64,000 bases of DNA, taken from assembly GCF_038396675.1 (NCBI RefSeq), contig NC_088931.1, forward strand, positions 46,297,001 to 46,361,000, written 5' to 3'. Positions 1 to 11,901 of the stretch are shown here, piece by piece (the first letter of the stretch is position 1; every line of letters begins with the position of its first letter). The position numbers and the translations under genes were made by a program. A model generated the notes under the pieces. It saw only the letters and a list, made by a program, of their open reading frames with translations, had not been told where the DNA came from and ran no database searches. The DNA is from Hydra vulgaris (lineage: Eukaryota > Cnidaria > Hydrozoa > Anthoathecata > Hydridae).

Positions 1-190
1 ATACTTTTAAAAAACTTTTTTTTTGCTAATATTTAAGACTTGTCCAATCCTTGGTCAATATGTAGACCTACCTCCTTGATCCTTATGCAATCAAGGAGGA
101 AGGTCTAGATATTGTTTGATTTAAATTTTTTTTTTAGTTTTCAAACTTTATTGCCATACTGATTTGCATGAATTTTTTTTTATGAACTAC

Positions 191-192
<2 letters not shown>

Positions 193-276
<84 letters not shown>

Positions 277-280
277 ATAT
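193..280. repeat. (TA)n microsatellite
   Basis: An almost pure AT dinucleotide tract of about 80 bp, ending in a short TGTG interruption. It lies in the presumed last intron of the PITHD1 gene. The rest of 1-550 is AT-rich intron-like sequence with no coding signal that I can see. Confidence 0.95.
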
Positions 281-550
281 AAATTTGAGAAATTGTATTT
301 ACAAAAGGAACACAATCAAATGTTATCAAGTAGCTTAAAATAGTTTGGTTGATAAAAAAAACTAAAAAGTGATGGTATTTGACTAATTTGCTTTTAACTT
401 TGTTCTTTCTGAATTTTAAACGAATTTTTTAATCTTAATTTAGTGCTCTTTTCAATTTTTTGTTATATGTGTTACAATGTTTTCTACTTATTTATTTTTT
501 AGAAAGTTTTTATTCACTTTAATTTTATATCATTTATAAATTTTACACAG

Positions 551-944
551 GTTTACTGGAAGTATAAAGTTAAAAAGTATATTAGTAATTGGTGGTGAGG
601 ACAACTTTCATCCTTCTCATATGAAACTTTTCAAAAATCGACCGTATATGACATTTGATGATACGTTATGTGAACCAGATCAAATTTTTAATATTGTACC
701 AGATCATGAAGGAAATATTGAGTATCATACAAAAGTTGCACGATTTTCTAATGTGGAACATTTAAGTATTTATTTCTCTTCAAACTTTGGAGAAAATACA
801 ACTAAAATATATTATATTGGATTAAAAGGTGACTATATGGAATCCCACAAACACGGTGTAACAATATGTAACTATGAGGCTAAAGCTAACCCATCTGACC
901 ATTTAAAAAATGAATACGTCGCAGCAGAATATTCTGTAAAATGA
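551..944 (+). CDS. PITHD1: PITH domain-containing protein 1, last exon (partial gene)
   Basis: This is the C-terminal exon of a PITHD1 orthologue; the PITH domain is the proteasome-interacting domain also found in TXNL1. An intron acceptor (TTTTACACAG) ends at 550 and the frame is then open to TGA at 942-944, giving about 130 residues. Translation starts FTGSIKLKSILVIGG and contains the family's hallmark stretches MTFDDT, EPDQ, ARFSNVEHLSIYFSSNFG, TTKIYYIGLKG and TICNYEA.ANPSDH, in the order known from animal PITHD1. The first base of the exon completes a split codon. The N-terminal exons lie left of the window. An ATG at 621 is internal, not the real start. The human protein ends soon after the equivalent of ANPADH; here a dozen extra residues follow, encoded by the first unit of a small tandem repeat. 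No frameshift is seen, so this is probably a live gene. Confidence 0.9.
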
Positions 945-1008
945 ATACGTCGAAGCTGAATATTCCGTGAAATGTGAAATACGTCGCAGCAAAATACTCT
1001 GTGAAATA
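911..1008 (+). repeat. Three-copy tandem repeat over the PITHD1 stop codon
   Basis: A unit of about 31-33 bp containing AATACGTCG, then AATA(T/C)TC and GTGAAAT, occurs three times. The first copy encodes the last residues and its junction with the second supplies the TGA stop. The two downstream copies lie in the 3' untranslated region. Frame differs between units, so a one-base slip would read on into the second copy. Confidence 0.85.
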
Positions 1009-1126
1009 ACTTTTTTTTGTACTTGAACAATATATAGTTAAATGTTTTATCTTGTTTAATGATACAAATTTTTTACCAGTTTCTCGTGATTTAGTGAGGG
1101 CTGTTAAAAGCAGATTTTTGCTTTTA

Positions 1127-1430
1127 ACTTGTTCTTTAGGTTAAAACTAAAAAGAAAAAAATGGGTGCCAAAAAATTTTTACAATTGGGACCGGGACCCA
1201 TGACTTATTACAGTCAACAACAAAAAAAATACCGTTACTTTAAAAAAAATATGTTCTACGAAAGAACTTGTCAAGCGGAACAAAAAAAATATCTATAAAC
1301 CATATGCTGAAAACGTTTCCTTCCCAAGTAACACCACTTTTAAGAATGTATAAAACACAGACCCCGAATTTACAGACTCGCATAGAAAGACTAAAAAATG
1401 GTTCTTTCATCCCATTTGCCATATATAATC
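1127..1430 (+). repeat. Left terminal inverted repeat of element i
   Basis: It matches the reverse complement of about 5800-6067 for most of its length. Short open frames inside both copies (for example 5834-6064 on the minus strand) come from the repeat and are not likely genes. Confidence 0.8.
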
Positions 1431-1624
1431 AATAAAAGAGTCGTTATTGATATGAATTTTCTATTAAATAAAATTATCTATTATATACAACGAATGAAAA
1501 ATGGCAACTTTTTTCAATACGAATAATGTTTTACGCTAATTTTCTCAAAAAGCGAGTGATTTTCGTCTTTTTTATTGAAGCAAAGTAAGCATCATCATCT
1601 TGATACTTTAGAATTATATGAATA

Positions 1625-4370
1625 ATACAAAAGATAAAAAACTGATATGGAGGATGTTACTAACTGTAAACAAAGGGAATCAAAAATGAATATTCGAGAT
1701 GCATTATTTGTCAAAAAGATGATACTAAACATAAGGTCAGTGCAATCTAGTTGCAAATTTTCTATTTTGTAAATTTAGACATTTTATTAATTCAACATTA
1801 GTCTGATTTGTAATTAATTGTAATTACATCTTCAGACTTGGTGAACTCCATGTTGCATTTGTCTTTTTTAGTAATGGGCAAATATATACAAGTGGACTTG
1901 ACGCAGTCCTTATATACGAATATAACGCTAGGTATATAAGAATATACAACGTTACGTCGAAAATGTTAATGGAAAGCACAAGCGATTGATTGAAGCGCAT
2001 GTGAATATTCATCTTTCTTTTAATAAATTTTATTTATCTCATTACAACAACATCCACAACTCATAAATGAAATTCGAATTGGAAAAGTTAAATTTGTTAA
2101 TGATGTAACTGATGCCGAGTGCAATTTGAAAGTAATTACTGAAAATTATGTTTTAGGTAGTGGTGTAGTGGTAAAGCGCTCGCTTCATATGCGAGAGGTT
2201 CCGAGTTCGATCCCCACCACGTCCCTGGTAGTACCGCGCTCAACTTGTTTCTCCGCGCAGCGGCCTTGTTCGACGAGGTTCGTGTTTCGGAGTTATAGAG
2301 TTGAGAGAGGGTTATAACCACTATTAAGTAGCCTCCTCATTTGTAGTGGCCTTCTTGGCCTTGAGGAGGTGAATAACAAAAACAAGAAAAAAACAAAAAA
2401 AAAAAAGGTTTCAAAGATTACGGGGTTTTTACTCTTTTTAATGAATTCGATAAAAATCACAAAAACCACTATTACTGCGTAACTTCATGTTCATTTGTAA
2501 AGCTTTGTTACTCTTTGTTCGTTCATTTCGTGAAAAAAACTGGTCATTACATCTTGCTTCACTTGACAATATGGTAAAATATTTCTTTGTATTCGACGAG
2601 ATAAATTACACTTGACTTACACCATTGTATTTGGCAACAGTGATTAAACTTGAGTCCAATAATTTACAATCTTGGAATTATCTAAAAGAAAACTTTGCAA
2701 TCAGTATAAGTGAAATACCATTCACAAGCATTAATTCTGATCACGCATTGGAGCAAGAAAACAAAGGGATGAAAGTAACTGGTGGTGTTATAGCCTTGAC
2801 TCAAAATCTTCTGGTTTGCAACGCTTTTTTTTTTACTGCTCCAATACTAAATGCATTGTGTACAGATTTCTGTACTAAGAATATTATTAGTTCTCAAAGT
2901 CGATCTTGTCATTATTAACTAACTGAATTAACTACATGAGATCGAATCGTTATCAAAAGAAAAGCATTCAATCGTACTTAACCACAATATGACAAGCAAT
3001 ACCCAAAGAGTAATCATTATTGACAGAATAGCATTGGTAAACAGAGTTCACAAAGGTGCTGAAGTAAAAATCCAGAAGGTGGACCCTTTTTATTCTAAAA
3101 ATAACATTATTAAAAAGAACAAAATACTTTAGTATTTTAAAATATTTAAGCATAAAAGAATTATTTAAGATTTAAACATTAAAAGGAAAATTGTTCATTC
3201 AAATCTTTCTTTAAGACTTCGCCAAACATTTTGTTATATCACTTATGAAAATTGTAAATGGTTACAACGAAATGAGACTTGTATTTGATTGCTAAATCAG
3301 TTAGTCCCTTAAAATTAGTACAAGATTGAAACGAACATCTGGAAACAATATAAAGTATAAGGTTTCCGATAAAGGAGATATTATCAATTTGTCATTAAAG
3401 CATTTGTTTAGAAACTAAGCGCAACATAACTATATACCTATCAGAATATACTTATGATGCACTCAAAGATCAAAAAATATAATTTTCAATAACATACGAA
3501 TTAAAAACAGCTACAAGTATCTCCAGTTTTGATATTAACTTGCTAAGTCATGATCATGAAGAGGCGGACAATCTTCTCGCACTCCATGCCATTGATATTA
3601 CAAGATGTAATCCATTTTCGAAATGCAATGTTCTCTCCCTAGATACAGACGTACTTTTGCTGCTAATATTTTAATGTGAATACCTACCTCTTGCAGCATA
3701 CTTACAAACTGGAAAAGGATCAGAAGAATGCGACATCAGTATCAAGAATTGTTTTGAGTCACTTGGTTCCAAACGTTTAAAAGCTTTGCTAGGCTTCCAT
3801 GAGTTAACAGGATGCGACCAGCAGACCGACCGGCTGCTTCTATGAAAAATCCAAATTAACATGGTGGAAGTCATTCATGGTTGCAGATGACAAGATTCTG
3901 TGTGCATTATCAATGTTAGGTAATACTGAGTCATTGCCGAATTAGGTTACTCTTCAAAGTATTGAGCGTTTTGTAGTCAACAAATATGGATTAAAAAATA
4001 TGCCTAATAACATATCAACCTTGGCTAAGCTGAGATGATTTCTCTTCTCAACGTATCATTAAGGTGCTGCGCAGTTACCACCTACCATGAGCGCTCTAAA
4101 ATACAAAATATTTAGAACTCATTTTGTATGTCTAGTGTTAAGAAGATCTCACAAACCTTTAAAAAATCTTCCTTCTTCTGAAGGCTTTGCCTGGGAGATC
4201 AATGGTGAATCTCTTGCGCCAATATTAAAAGATTGTCTTCCTGCTCCATTGGGTTTAACTGAATTGAATGTTTGTGGAAGTAGTGATGATTGCAGTACAA
4301 AGAGATGCAAATGTTAAAAAAACAACTTTGTCTGAACGGATATGTGTAAATGCACAGGGTGTTTAAACAC
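1625..4370 (+). pseudogene. Decayed copy of an uncharacterised cnidarian multi-copy protein with nuclease-like motifs and Cys-rich tail
   Basis: Pieces of one long protein are recognisable in order despite stops and frameshifts. They are a CIICQKDD zinc-binding-like motif near 1690-1735; RLGELHVAF and SGLDAVLIYEYNARY near 1837-1940; LHLASLDNM and YFFVFDEINY near 2550-2615; then an open piece with LATVIKLES, IPFTSINSDHALEQENKGMK and GGVIALTQN at 2625-2830. Further on come DHEEADNLLALHA at 3552, LDTDVLLLL at 3639, PLAAYLQTGKGSE near 3686, LLGFHELTGCDQ near 3789, and a tail (4081-4370) with LPPTMSALKYK and a CGSSDDCSTKRCKC cluster. From memory this order matches a large family annotated as uncharacterised in Hydra and corals. 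The EEAD, DTDV and TGCD blocks are in one frame with a single stop at about 3672. I see no intact copy; the SINE interrupts it at 2155. Confidence 0.75.
2155..2400 (+). mobile_element. tRNA-derived SINE inserted in the element i gene
   Basis: The head (about 2156-2228) has a Pol III A box (TGGTGTAGTGG) and B box (GAGTTCGATCC) and a possible CAT anticodon loop between CTCGC and GCGAG arms. The T stem does not pair, so it is not a working tRNA gene. A body follows, then an A-rich tail at 2378-2406. The flanking protein fragments (ITENYVL before, FQRL..FYSF after) continue one gene, which marks this as a later insertion. Confidence 0.75.
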
Positions 4371-4647
4371 CGATATTCATACAACCGATATAGAAAACTA
4401 ATATTTATATTTATATTTATAATATTTACATTTTTAAGTCAAATTTTATTAGTTTTACTTATCACTAATAGTTTTATTTTTTTGATTTTTTCATAAAAAA
4501 TATATTCTTATCTATAGGGGAAAGGGGGGGTAATTAGTACCGCTGTGCGATTCGTACCAGCGTCATTGTTCTTTTTCTGATTCGTTGAAATTGGCCGAAA
4601 CACGATAAAATCAAGCCAGCAGATGAAATATGTATACTGACCAAAAA

Positions 4648-4676
4648 ATGGCGGAATCGAACGTTAAAGAAAGGCG
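4648..4676 (+). pseudogene. First coding exon of the pogo-like transposase (remnant)
   Basis: AAAAAATGG gives a plausible start and encodes ten basic and polar residues, MAESNVKERR. A textbook splice donor GTAAGT follows at 4677. The downstream transposase exons are deleted except for the PHD exon at 4924-5112. Confidence 0.5.
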
Positions 4677-4923
4677 GTAAGTCTGTTTCCCTTTTTTTAC
4701 ACTATTTGATATAATAATTACACTGTCCTACTAGTCGTACCTTGCAGGCGTGGATATACGTAACTTATTTATATTTTTTTATGGTGTTAGTCCATCCATT
4801 CTTCTTCATTAAAAAATGCGTTTTTTTCCGATTCACTTTGCCCATAAAAAACACTGAAGTAGAAAACTATGTTTAGTCATAGTCGGGTAAATCGTACCTG
4901 TGATGGTGGGGTAAATCGTACCT

Positions 4924-5112
4924 GTGGTACTAATTACCCCAACCTCTAAAGATAACAATGGGCAGCGTTGGTACTGCTTCATGTGTGATGAGGACATTGA
5001 GGAGGATATGATCCAGTGTTTAATTTGTGGAGCATGGGTACATGTTGCATGCTCATCATCTGAGTCTCAAAATGGGTCACATGATAGTTATATATGTGAA
5101 TTATGTCAATAA
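4924..5112 (+). pseudogene. C-terminal PHD-finger exon of a pogo-like transposase
   Basis: The open frame ends at TAA 5110-5112 and encodes RWYCFMCDEDIEED, MIQCLICGAWVHVACS and YICELC. The spacing C-x2-C ... C-x2-C-x4-H-x2-C ... C-x2-C is that of a PHD zinc finger (C4HC3). Such fingers end the transposases of several pogo/Jerky-type elements, where they may help chromatin targeting or dimer formation; the role is not established for this family. The frame opens upstream as TPTSKDNNGQ, so the exon probably begins just before 4955. An ATG at 4924 falls in the subterminal repeat and is an unlikely start. Confidence 0.6.
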
Positions 5113-5799
5113 ATATATTTTACAAGTGTAGAATGAACCAGTTATTATTTTATTTATTTCTTATTATTAGTGCTGAGCTTTTTTTTTCTTCATACCCTTT
5201 GGTACTTATTAGCCTCTCGACTATTTGAACCTTCTTGTGAGTAATTAGTACCACCTTGTTTATTTTTAGTTTTTATTAGTGTGCTCTTTATTTACATCTT
5301 GAAATCATGATTGTTTACATCTTGAAATCATGATTGTTTGTTTTAGTTTCATTAATGCTTGTTTCTATCTAAAAATAAACTTTTTCCTACATTAAGTTTT
5401 ATTTTTATTTATTTTTTTCCTATTTAGCCCCCTTTCCCCTACGTAATAAGTCATAAACATATTTAAATGTTTTTTGTTTTACTGGACGAATTCTTTCAAA
5501 CCACTTTTCGCTTAAATGGAGAAAGGGGATATAGATTTTTTTTTGACAAATATATAAAAGTGATGCCATTGTGGTATACCAATAGTCGCGAGCCTTTTTT
5601 AAAAAAAGAAATACAGTTTTACCTTTTTAATAAAAAGCACTTAAAATGACATTTGTCAATACGAAAAATCAAACGAATTAAACAACTTTAAATTCCAGTA
5701 AAACAATCCTTCATGCATATATTCAATAGATAATTGCTTTGAACATAAATTTACATTAATAAAAATTCTCTATTATTCTCTTAAACTCATCTGAATATT

Positions 5800-6067
5800 T
5801 AACAAAACTGGAATGAAAAATCTTTCTTTTTTTTTATCTTTTTGTGCCGGCCTGTAAATTCTGAGTCTGTACTTTATATACTCTGTAATGCGCTATATCT
5901 TGGTAAGGAAACTCTTTTGGCATATGGTTTTTACATATATTTTGTTCCGGTTGACAGGTTTTTTTTTGCTGACTGTAATAAGTTTGACGCCATGGTTCCC
6001 GGACCCAAATGTAAAAAATTTTTGGCACCCATTTTTTTCTTCTTACTTTTAACCTAAAGAACAAGTT
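5800..6067 (-). repeat. Right terminal inverted repeat of element i
   Basis: Inverted copy of 1127-1430. It is missing about 40 bp between the ACAGTCA and GGAACAAAA blocks. Between 5442 and 5800 lies AT-rich remainder of the element; its short open frame at 5467-5649 resembles the inner part of the repeat and is not supported as a gene. Confidence 0.8.
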
Positions 6068-7013
6068 GAAATTGCTTGTGCACAGGGCACACGAAGAACA
6101 CAGACCTTCACTATCTCTAAATTGGTAAGAGTTTTAAGTTTAAAAAAAAGTTTAAGTTTTAAAATGTTCAAACTGTTTACTTTGTTTTGATTTATGACAA
6201 TTGATTAAATAAACTGCTAAGCAGTTTCTTAAGTATTAAAAAAGTTTTTTAAATAACTTAGGTACGTTTCATAAGTTATTCATACGTGTACGCAATTTTT
6301 AGCAAAAAGTGCGCTGTCGCCATTTTAAATGTTGATATTTGAATATTGCATGACAAAATATTAGTTTTTAAAGTAATCTAAACGTAACTACGAATATCAA
6401 CGTATAAAAGTCAAATGTTTGTTTCTTTTTATTTAACTTTTATTTTTAAAATAAATTTTTGATGATAATTTTTTGTTTTGTGCGTAGTCCCGCAAACATT
6501 TTTGGCGGTTGAACGCCCTTGATAATTTTCACTAGATTTACTAAATGCAGTGAAACTTGTTAAGTATTTCAGTTTTTTCAATCTCAATTATAGTTTCAAA
6601 CTTTTTTATTAAATGCGCAATTTTGAGTAATTAGGAAACGAATTATTTAACATTGAGTAATTAGGCAACGAATCATTTAAAATAAGTTTTTAAAAATACC
6701 ATTAAAAAAAACACAATAATTTACGATAACTTTTTAAATAACATAAATATACAAATCGTTTAAATAAATAACTTTTTAAAATAACATAAGACATTTTTTA
6801 TAGTTTTAAATAAAAACATTTTCATTAGTTTCACATTCAAAGATCACGCATTACAAATTTCACACCAGAAAAGACATCTCTTATCGCAAGAATACTTTTC
6901 TCACATTACGAAAAAATACACCACAAGAACACACATATTACTTTTTATTTTTAATGTTAACAAAATGTTTTTCTATTTTCGTTGTTTTTGGCAAATCTCA
7001 AAACATAACACTT
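6068..7013. other. AT-rich intergenic DNA
   Basis: I see no coding region. A 30 bp unit (GAGTAATTAGG.AACGAAT...) is duplicated in tandem at 6625-6684. A polyadenylation signal for the minus-strand gene to the right lies at 6944-6949. Confidence 0.6.
6944..6949 (-). terminator. Polyadenylation signal AATAAA
   Basis: AATAAA read on the minus strand, about 65 bp past the stop codon of the small secreted protein gene. Confidence 0.55.
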
Positions 7014-7241
7014 CTATTTCTTGTTACGACAATCTTCAAAACATGACTCTTTAGCTGCACGACACACTTGAAACTGTTGTGCAGATTCATTGAAAGTTGA
7101 TTTAAGAGAACGTGAAGTATTTAAACAAAGATCAAAGTTAGTTGTGCAATCATCACATTTTAAAGCATTGACTTTACGATCTAACACGGTGTTAAGAACA
7201 ATTATAAGGAATATGATCAATATTTTGCAGCACATTTTCAT
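7014..7241 (-). CDS. Small secreted six-cysteine protein, family not recognised
   Basis: The frame is complete: ATG at 7241 and TAG at 7014, 75 residues. Residues 1-27 form a signal peptide (MKMCCKILIIFLIIVLNTVL, hydrophobic core at about 7-20) with likely cleavage after the VNA near residue 26. The mature part of about 49 residues carries six cysteines at 29, 32, 39, 60, 67 and 71, a C-x2-C-x6-C-x20-C-x6-C-x3-C pattern that suggests three disulfides. It has one possible N-glycosylation site near NTS (41-43) and another near NES (51-53), and a basic end (RNKK). The start is backed by an intron acceptor directly upstream (TTTTCTTTTTAG, then GTATG), which implies a separate 5' leader exon. A poly(A) signal follows the stop. 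I do not recognise the family; it does not fit hydramacin (eight cysteines) or arminins (few or none). A lineage-restricted secreted peptide is likely. Confidence 0.75.
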   Translation of the reverse strand: MKMCCKILIIFLIIVLNTVLDRKVNALKCDDCTTNFDLCLNTSRSLKSTFNESAQQFQVCRAAKESCFEDCRNKK

Positions 7242-7256
7242 ACCTAAAAAGAAAAT
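7242..7256 (-). promoter_or_regulatory. Splice acceptor just upstream of the start codon
   Basis: Read on the minus strand, a T-rich tract ends in CTTTTTAG two bases before the ATG. This places the start codon at the 5' edge of an exon, with the leader exon and promoter somewhere to the right. Confidence 0.6.
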
Positions 7257-7290
7257 ATAGTTTTGAATTGTCTCTTTTAAATATTTACGA

Positions 7291-7335
7291 AATTCTGAAC
7301 TTTACTCTTTATTTAATTCTGAACTTTACTCTTTA
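7291..7335. repeat. 24 bp tandem duplication
   Basis: AATTCTGAACTTTACTCTTT occurs twice (7291 and 7315) in the presumed leader intron of the secreted peptide gene. Confidence 0.8.
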
Positions 7336-8165
7336 CAAAAAGTAAGCTAGGTGTAAAATACCAACCTGAACGTAGTGTCTGAACTTCTTAAATTACCTGA
7401 AACTAACGGAATATTTTGGTTTAATAGCGAAACTTTTTTCATGCCTTCCAATTTATAGTTGCCATTGTTTATTACCACCGCAACTGTTTTTTTGTTTGTT
7501 GTTATGCGGTGAAATACAAACAATTGACAAACTGATTTATCTGAACTTGTCCAAACAATTTGATTTGTTTTACATTTTCACAATTTGTACAGCGCCATTG
7601 TTTTATTTTGATGACGAAAAAATATTTGTTACTTAAACCAAAGGATGATTAATTTTGGCGTATAATATACTCCAAAATGAATTCAATGTTAATCTGCTTT
7701 TGGATGAATTGAACGTAAATTTGATGACAAAGTGTAGGAAGAAATTCCGAAAATTTTTTCTACTTTTATTCCTTTGTGATGTTTTTTCAATAAAAAAATA
7801 GCGCTTTAGTATTTCTTTAATGTTAATTTCTATAAAAAGAAACAAAGAGTTTCGGTTTAAACGAAATCTAATTTAATTATTTAACTATTTAGTTTATTTA
7901 AAAATTAAAAAGCAAATTTACATTACAATTTACGTCTTTCCTTTTTACTAATTTCATTAATCAATGTAAACGATGGATAACTAACGCAGTTCTAAATTTA
8001 CTTTTCCGCTTTTTTTCTAATTCATAAGGAGTTACGAGCCGACTACATTTACCACAAAACTTTAAAAATACTTTGAAGTTTACCGCTTGATGAACAACTG
8101 TCTTATACTTCCACGGTCGTTCTTATAACACGAAATAATATTGACATATTTTTATACGATTATAT
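7336..8165. other. AT-rich DNA, no gene seen
   Basis: It may hold the leader exon and promoter of the minus-strand peptide gene, but I cannot place them. An open frame at 7633-7845 has biased K/N/F composition and no recognisable domain. Confidence 0.4.
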
Positions 8166-8460
<295 letters not shown>

Positions 8461-8589
8461 TATATATATATATAGACCCACCGCAACTCTTTATGACGCC
8501 TAGGGTCAAAATTTCGCAAGCGTCCTATCATATCCCATTATTCAAAAAATATTTGATTACCAATACAAATTCTAAAAGAATATATTTAT

Positions 8590-8685
8590 ATATATATATA
8601 TATATATTTTTTTACTAAATTCACCTTCCCAAGGCTAAGGAGACCACTACAGCCAAGAAGGCTGCTATTTTTTACACCTTGTCTT
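8590..8685 (-). mobile_element. SINE tail fragment
   Basis: On the minus strand it carries AGCCTTCTTGGCTGTAGTGG and CCTTGGGAAGGTGAAT followed by an A/T-rich end. Similar blocks (GTAGTGGCCTTCTTGGCC, CCTTGAGGAGGTGAATAAC) make up the 3' part of the SINE at 2155-2400. No tRNA head is kept. Confidence 0.45.
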
Positions 8686-8689
8686 TTTT

Positions 8690-10342
<1,653 letters not shown>

Positions 10343-10486
10343 AACAACTTTAAAAAGTATTCTACACAATAGAGTGCTCAATGTTTTTAAAAGAACAGAG
10401 CAATTAAATTAGTAGAATAAATTATATTAGTAGAATAAAAAAATAAAAAAAAATAAAAATTTTTGTTAAGTGATTTTCTACTACTA

Positions 10487-10693
<207 letters not shown>

Positions 10694-10936
10694 TATCGGA
10701 CAAAACGAGTGCAACCAAATAATGCTAATTTAGTTTTTTTATATAAAAGTGCTGCATTTTTTTAATTTAGAGAAATAACTATGTAACTGTTTAGAGACAA
10801 AGTTCTTCAAGTTTTATTTATCACAAAGTTCATTATTTGTACACGAAAATTAATCAAAAGTATTAAAAAAAGTTGATTTCCTTCTAGACAAAACAAGTGC
10901 AACTCGACAAAATGTTGACCAAGCTGTATTTTGCTA

Positions 10937-11901
10937 TCAATATTTCGTGGCGAATCCTTTGTTGTCGATGCATCGACACGCCTTGCATCTTCGAGGCATA
11001 GATTCGATCAGGTGATCAATGAAACTTTGTGGAATCGTTGCCCAGGTCTTTTGGATTTGTTCAAACAGTTGATCCTTATTACGAACACCTTCACGATTAA
11101 TTCTGCGGTTGACAATCTCCCACAGGTTCTCGATAGGGTTGAGATCCAGAGATTGAGGCGGCCAATCCATCACCGATAGGTGGTTGTCTTGAAACCACTG
11201 CTTGACTACTTTTGCAGTGTGTTTCGGATCGTTGTCTTGCTGAAAAACCCATTTTATTGGCATGTTCCATTCAGCATGAGGTAACATAACATCTTTCAGG
11301 ATATTTTTATACATGAAACGATCCATTATTCCATCGTTTCAATGTATTGGACCTAGACCGTTAGCAGAAAAACACCCCCAGACCATTACATTGCCTCCAC
11401 CATGCTTCACGGTCTTATGGCAGTAACGTAAATCGAGGCGTTTTCCGGTCGGTCGACGTACACGGCAAATGCCATCGCTCCCAATGATGTTAAACTTCGA
11501 TTCATCACTGAACAGGACAGTTCGCCATTTCTGCACATTCCAGTCAATATGAGATGTAGCAAACAGGAGTCTTTTGTTCTGGTTTTTTAGTGAAATCAGC
11601 GGTTTCTTTGCAGGGCTTCGAGAAAACAATCCGGTTTCAACAGCACGTCTTCTGATTGTTCGGTCCAATACAGGCAGCTCTAATTGCTTTTGTATCTCGA
11701 CTGATGATATCCAGGGATCCTTCTTGATGGATCTAAAGATCATAGAATCCTCTCTAGAAGTGGTGGAACGTGGTCTTTTACCTTTGATACGGTCCATTTT
11801 TTCACGCGATATTTATCACAAATACTTTTTTGTGACACTCCACTTACGTAATCGCCAATAATTTTCTTTCTTAGTTCCAATCCAAGATTGTCGGGAGCCA
11901 T
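10937..11901 (-). pseudogene. Tc1-like DD34E transposase, copy 1 (disrupted)
   Basis: Reading on the minus strand from ATG 11901, it has an N-terminal helix-turn-helix region (GLELRKKIIGDYVSGVSQKS, CDKYRVKK). A deletion of about 47 bp relative to copy 2 follows, which shifts the frame. Then come the second DNA-binding part (GKRPRSTTSREDSMI, RRRAVETGLFSRSPAKKPL) and the catalytic core: first D in LFSDESKFN, second D in FQQDNDPKHTAK, E in LNPIENLWE, with 34 residues between the last two. The protein ends at TAA 10937. A TGA interrupts it after GLGPIH, before NDGIMDRFMYKN, at about 11340; copy 2 has the same stop. The Tc1 assignment is firm. The enzyme cuts and pastes DNA at TA sites in the family, but this copy cannot make it. 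Confidence 0.88.

Larger units (their letters stand above)
4517..5441 (+). mobile_element. Pogo-like (Tc1/mariner superfamily) deletion derivative
   Basis: The ends are GGGGAAAGGGGG inverted repeats flanked by TA (TATA before 4517, TA after 5441). The motif GGGTAAWTMGTACC recurs near both ends and in the middle (about 4526, 4893, 4911, 4924 inverted, 5240). The element retains a first exon (ATG 4648, encoding MAESNVKERR, then a GTAAGT donor at 4677) and a last exon with a PHD-type zinc finger. The catalytic middle is missing, so the element could only move with help from another copy. Confidence 0.75.
1127..6067 (+). mobile_element. Orphan DNA transposon with ~290 bp terminal inverted repeats (element i)
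   Basis: The left flank (1127 to about 1430) and the right flank (about 5800-6067) are inverted copies. Both start AACTTGTTCTTTAGG from the outside and share, in order, AAAAAATGGGTGCCAAAAA, ACTTATTACAGTCA, CCATATGC, GTTTCCTT, ACAGA and CAGAATTTACAG-like blocks; the right copy lacks roughly 40 bp. Between them lies a decayed gene on the same strand as the numbering (1625-4370). A SINE at 2155-2400 and a pogo-like element at 4517-5441 inserted later. The target duplication is not clear. The pairing of the two flanks as ends of one element is inference from their inverted orientation and the coding cargo between them. Confidence 0.7.

Noticed and set aside
2155-2230. A methionine tRNA gene
   Set aside because: Pol III boxes and a CAT loop are present, but the T stem does not pair and a SINE body and A-rich tail follow.
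10931-11179. Plus-strand frames inside the Tc1-like transposase (also 11574-11861 and the matching minus-strand frames in copy 2)
   Set aside because: Antisense shadows of the transposase; they recur in both copies only because the DNA does.
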